Below are positions 15,285 to 17,034 of a stretch of 17,034 nucleotides of DNA, in pieces. Within the stretch, counting starts at the first letter, position 1. The number at the start of each line of letters is the position of its first letter. Source of the stretch: SURF-24 sp964537965 (GTDB lineage: Bacteria; Bacteroidota; Ignavibacteria; Ignavibacteriales; SURF-24); the NCBI GenBank assembly GCA_964537965.1, contig CAZIDB010000097.1, positions 1 to 17,034 of the forward strand. Direction: 5' to 3'. Made by a program: the position numbers and the translations under genes. The notes below the pieces were generated by a model. The model was not told where the DNA came from and ran no database searches. It saw only the letters and a list, made by a program, of their open reading frames with translations.

Positions 15285-15798
15285 ATGACTTTTTATTTTG
15301 TCCTCTTGTTATTTTAGAGAAGACCGGAATTGCACAACAGAAAAATCCATTCATAGAAAACAGGTTGTCAGAAACAAAGACAAAGAATATTTCACTTAGA
15401 TACCTGGTCCATTTGCCAAACCAATCCGTCAGTATGCACCATCCTCTCCCCCTCTTGCTGTATCTGCACGGCGGTATGCGAAGAGACAACGATTTTAAAA
15501 AACTATACTGGTATCCTGTTCCGAAAATGATTTTAGAAATTACTTTCCCGGATTCATTTGTTATAGTCATCCCTCAATGTCCGGATTTTACTATACCACA
15601 TGAGCAATCAGGTTGAAAGATATTCCATCCTGCTTTTTCCACAGTGCAAAAGATACTATATTGAATACCGATGAACCCGATAAAATAGTTGAAGAACTCA
15701 GAAAATTTCAAGCTGATGTAAAATACACCCGTGAGCCAGGAAGAATACACAGCCCGCCAAGAGTAGAATAGCATCTTGAAGTTCTGCAATGGTTTTAA
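15285..15798 (+). pseudogene. Alpha/beta hydrolase (predicted-peptidase/PHB-depolymerase-like) pseudogene with internal deletion
   Basis: Three pieces of one gene are visible. ATG 15285 gives a signal-like MTFYFVLLLF and stops at 15317. In another frame, 15318-15613 reads KTGIAQQKNPFIENRLSE, RYLVHLPNQ, LPLLLYLHGGMRRDNDFKKL and then FVIVIPQCPDFTIP, ending at TGA 15614. In a third frame, 15607-15768 reads LKDIPSCFFHSAKDTILNTD, KIVEELRKFQADVKYTREPG, then TAG, then HLEVLQWF and TAA at 15796. This is the start and end of a secreted hydrolase whose LHGGxRRGND oxyanion strand and FHGAKD strand survive, while the middle with the G-x-S-x-G nucleophile is gone. At least three lesions are present, so no active enzyme can be made. 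Confidence 0.8.
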
Positions 15799-15948
15799 GA
15801 GCACTCAAAGAAATATAGAACAGTAAACTTGAAAAGTTAATTTTCAGAGGAGAAACCCAAATGGGGAAAATATTTTTAATCCTGCAGGGATATTGAAAGT
15901 AGCCGGGAAATAATTTAACTTGATGCGGAATAATTTTGGAATGAAATT

Positions 15949-16104
15949 ATGGGTGTGGCGCTGTTTTTCCGAAATACATTTGAGCCCGATATTTTAGAGT
16001 GGATAAACTCCAATCCGTTTGATTACCTGGAAAGAATTATAATAGTAAAATTTTATATAGAGTTTAAGAATAGGTTTAATAATTTGCTAACTAATGGAAT
16101 GTAG
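15949..16104 (+). CDS. Small hypothetical ORF, 51 aa
   Basis: ATG 15949 to TAG 16102-16104 encodes MGVALFFRNTFEPDILEWIN, then FDYLERIIIVKFYIEFKNRF and a short end. The composition looks protein-like (aromatic and charged residues in amphipathic order), but there is no ribosome site and no family I recognise. It may be a fragment of a decayed gene. Confidence 0.2.
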   Translation: MGVALFFRNTFEPDILEWINSNPFDYLERIIIVKFYIEFKNRFNNLLTNGM

Positions 16105-16210
16105 ATACTTATCCGCCTGTGGAGGATGCAGCAGTGTGTATAAATACGTTCTCTGAGCATTGGTTCAATAAAGCATAAGTAATAGTAAGGTTGAAAATTA
16201 TTTAAAAAAT

Positions 16211-16216
16211 AAGGAG
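16211..16216 (+). promoter_or_regulatory. Ribosome binding site AAGGAG for the 3'-terminal gene
   Basis: AAGGAG lies 5 bases upstream of ATG 16222 and supports that start for the partial gene. Confidence 0.65.
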
Positions 16217-16221
16217 TTATT

Positions 16222-17034
16222 ATGAAATTTATTGATGATGATTCTAGAAGACAAAAGAAACGGGAATCGATAAAAGATATTATCGCTCATTTCAAGTCAA
16301 GTTTCACTCCTCTAGAAAATGAACTTCTTATTATGACAGATTTCTGTACTAAAGCTTATTATATCGAAGTTCATCTCTTAGCTGAAAAGATTCTAAAATT
16401 GGGAACTATAGATGTCCCATTAGATCCTGATGAACAAAGTGAATACCGTGCGAATAGAGAAATTGTGGAAGACAACAATGCATTTCTTAAGATGAAGGAT
16501 GATGCAAAACTTGGGCGAACTTTCTCTAACCTTGTCGCTGAATATAATCTGGACTTTGATGAAGAAAAACCATTAAAAATAATAGGTGGTCAACATAGAT
16601 TTATCGCTATAAAAGAGGCCTTTGAAGAAAACAATATAAACTACTATCATAACGTTAAAGTCTATTTTGAGTTAGACAATACTCAACGATTGGATGTTCA
16701 GTTAATTTCAAACACAAATATTGTTGTATCAAGCGATTTATTAGATAGAATGTTTGAAACATTAAAGGGACCTGAATTACGTAATTGGTGCCAGAAGGTT
16801 GGTCTACTTGCACAAGGTCAAGATTTCGCTGATAAAAAGCAAAGATCAAGTCAAATTACCGTTCGTCTTGCTCGCTCATTTATTTTAAGTTATCTAGAAG
16901 GTAAAAGAAATAAAAAGAAAAGATATGATCGAGTTAATCCTATACCTATAATTGCTAAAACTGGAATAATTGATGACCAATGGGAAGATGTCCGAACAAA
17001 GGAAAAGAATTTATGGACTGATACTGCACTGATA
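16222..17034 (+). CDS. ParB/DGQHR-like domain protein, 3' end outside window
   Basis: The frame is open from ATG 16222, behind a good AAGGAG, to the end of the window: 271 residues without a stop. There is no signal peptide, so unlike nearly all its neighbours this is a cytoplasmic protein. Residues 1-35 are highly charged. The motif LKIIGGQHRFIAIKEAFEE (118-136) matches the G-[GD]-Q-H-R signature of DGQHR/ParB-Srx-like domains, known from DNA sulfur modification protein DndB and from ParB-type nucleases/CTPases. FELDNTQRLDVQLISNTNIV (149-168) fits the segment that usually follows. After 205 the chain is Lys/Arg-rich (LEGKRNKKKRYDRVN), compatible with nucleic-acid binding. Related proteins occur in DNA-modification and phage-defence islands. 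Which branch this belongs to is not decided, and the C-terminal part is unseen. Confidence 0.65.
   Translation, partial: MKFIDDDSRRQKKRESIKDIIAHFKSSFTPLENELLIMTDFCTKAYYIEVHLLAEKILKLGTIDVPLDPDEQSEYRANREIVEDNNAFLKMKDDAKLGRTFSNLVAEYNLDFDEEKPLKIIGGQHRFIAIKEAFEENNINYYHNVKVYFELDNTQRLDVQLISNTNIVVSSDLLDRMFETLKGPELRNWCQKVGLLAQGQDFADKKQRSSQITVRLARSFILSYLEGKRNKKKRYDRVNPIPIIAKTGIIDDQWEDVRTKEKNLWTDTALI

Larger units (their letters stand above)
15799..16221. other. Poorly coding spacer with only short ORFs
   Basis: This 423-base stretch contains no recognisable gene. It holds an 11-codon ORF at 15860 (MGKIFLILQGY) and a 51-codon ORF at 15949-16104, several stops in every frame, and a short imperfect hairpin ATCCGCC-TGT-GGAGGAT at 16111-16127 with one mismatch and no T-run. 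It separates the secreted-protein cluster from the different gene at its end. Confidence 0.6.

Noticed and set aside
15253..15804. Two minus-strand ORFs of 105 and 76 codons in the hydrolase pseudogene region
   Set aside because: They are antisense to a clear plus-strand alpha/beta hydrolase remnant and have no family-like sequence. They exist because the decayed strand has few stops in the opposite frame.
16111..16127. Imperfect hairpin ATCCGCC-TGT-GGAGGAT
   Set aside because: It has one mismatch, a short stem, no T-run and no gene ending just before it. It was not called as a terminator.

Overview
This is an AT-rich stretch of bacterial chromosome. Every gene that can be supported lies on the + strand. 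The gene content is mostly secreted proteins: PD40/TolB-like propellers, secreted S41 peptidase-like and metallo-beta-lactamase (MBL)-fold proteins with C-terminal TPR tails, and a LytS/LytTR two-component pair. Together with N-terminal signal peptides almost everywhere, this suggests a member of the Bacteroidota/Ignavibacteriota (FCB) lineage. Recognisable Shine-Dalgarno sequences precede several genes, which fits Ignavibacteria-like organisms slightly better than classic Bacteroidota. This placement is an inference; no marker gene is present.

Layout. 1-748 is the 3' part of an M20 amidohydrolase. 792-857 is a lipoprotein leader remnant. 883-1829 is a TolB-like propeller whose signal peptide is out of frame with its body at an A8 run. 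1826-1963 is a tiny basic ORF with 4-base overlaps on both sides. 1960-3201 is an MBL-fold hydrolase with a TPR tail. 3216-3520 is a decayed gene. 3723-4232 is a small secreted protein of unknown function. 4328-8898 is a block of two near-identical NTF2-like genes enclosing an esterase-fold/TPR protein and two paralogous PD40 propellers. 9104-11592 is a histidine kinase and its LytTR response regulator. 11813-15198 holds an NTF2-like lipoprotein, an S41 peptidase-like/TPR protein and a penicillin-V-acylase-like Ntn hydrolase. 15285-15798 is a gutted alpha/beta hydrolase. A poorly coding stretch leads to a ParB/DGQHR-like gene that runs off the 3' end.

How the genes may work together. The window is dominated by exported proteins arranged around one LytS/LytTR system, so a regulon of envelope or secreted functions is a reasonable hypothesis, though no binding site was identified. 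Three unrelated catalytic folds (MBL, esterase, S41) carry the same kind of C-terminal TPR module. The esterase-like member has lost its catalytic serine and histidine, which suggests a scaffold or binding role.

The other theme is decay. At several loci a start codon and signal peptide survive while the body is out of frame, truncated or internally deleted. I found no CRISPR array, tRNA, rRNA, transposase or convincing terminator. The best leads for something new are the shared TPR module on divergent exported enzymes, the esterase pseudoenzyme, and the A8 run that could let slippage restore a reading frame.
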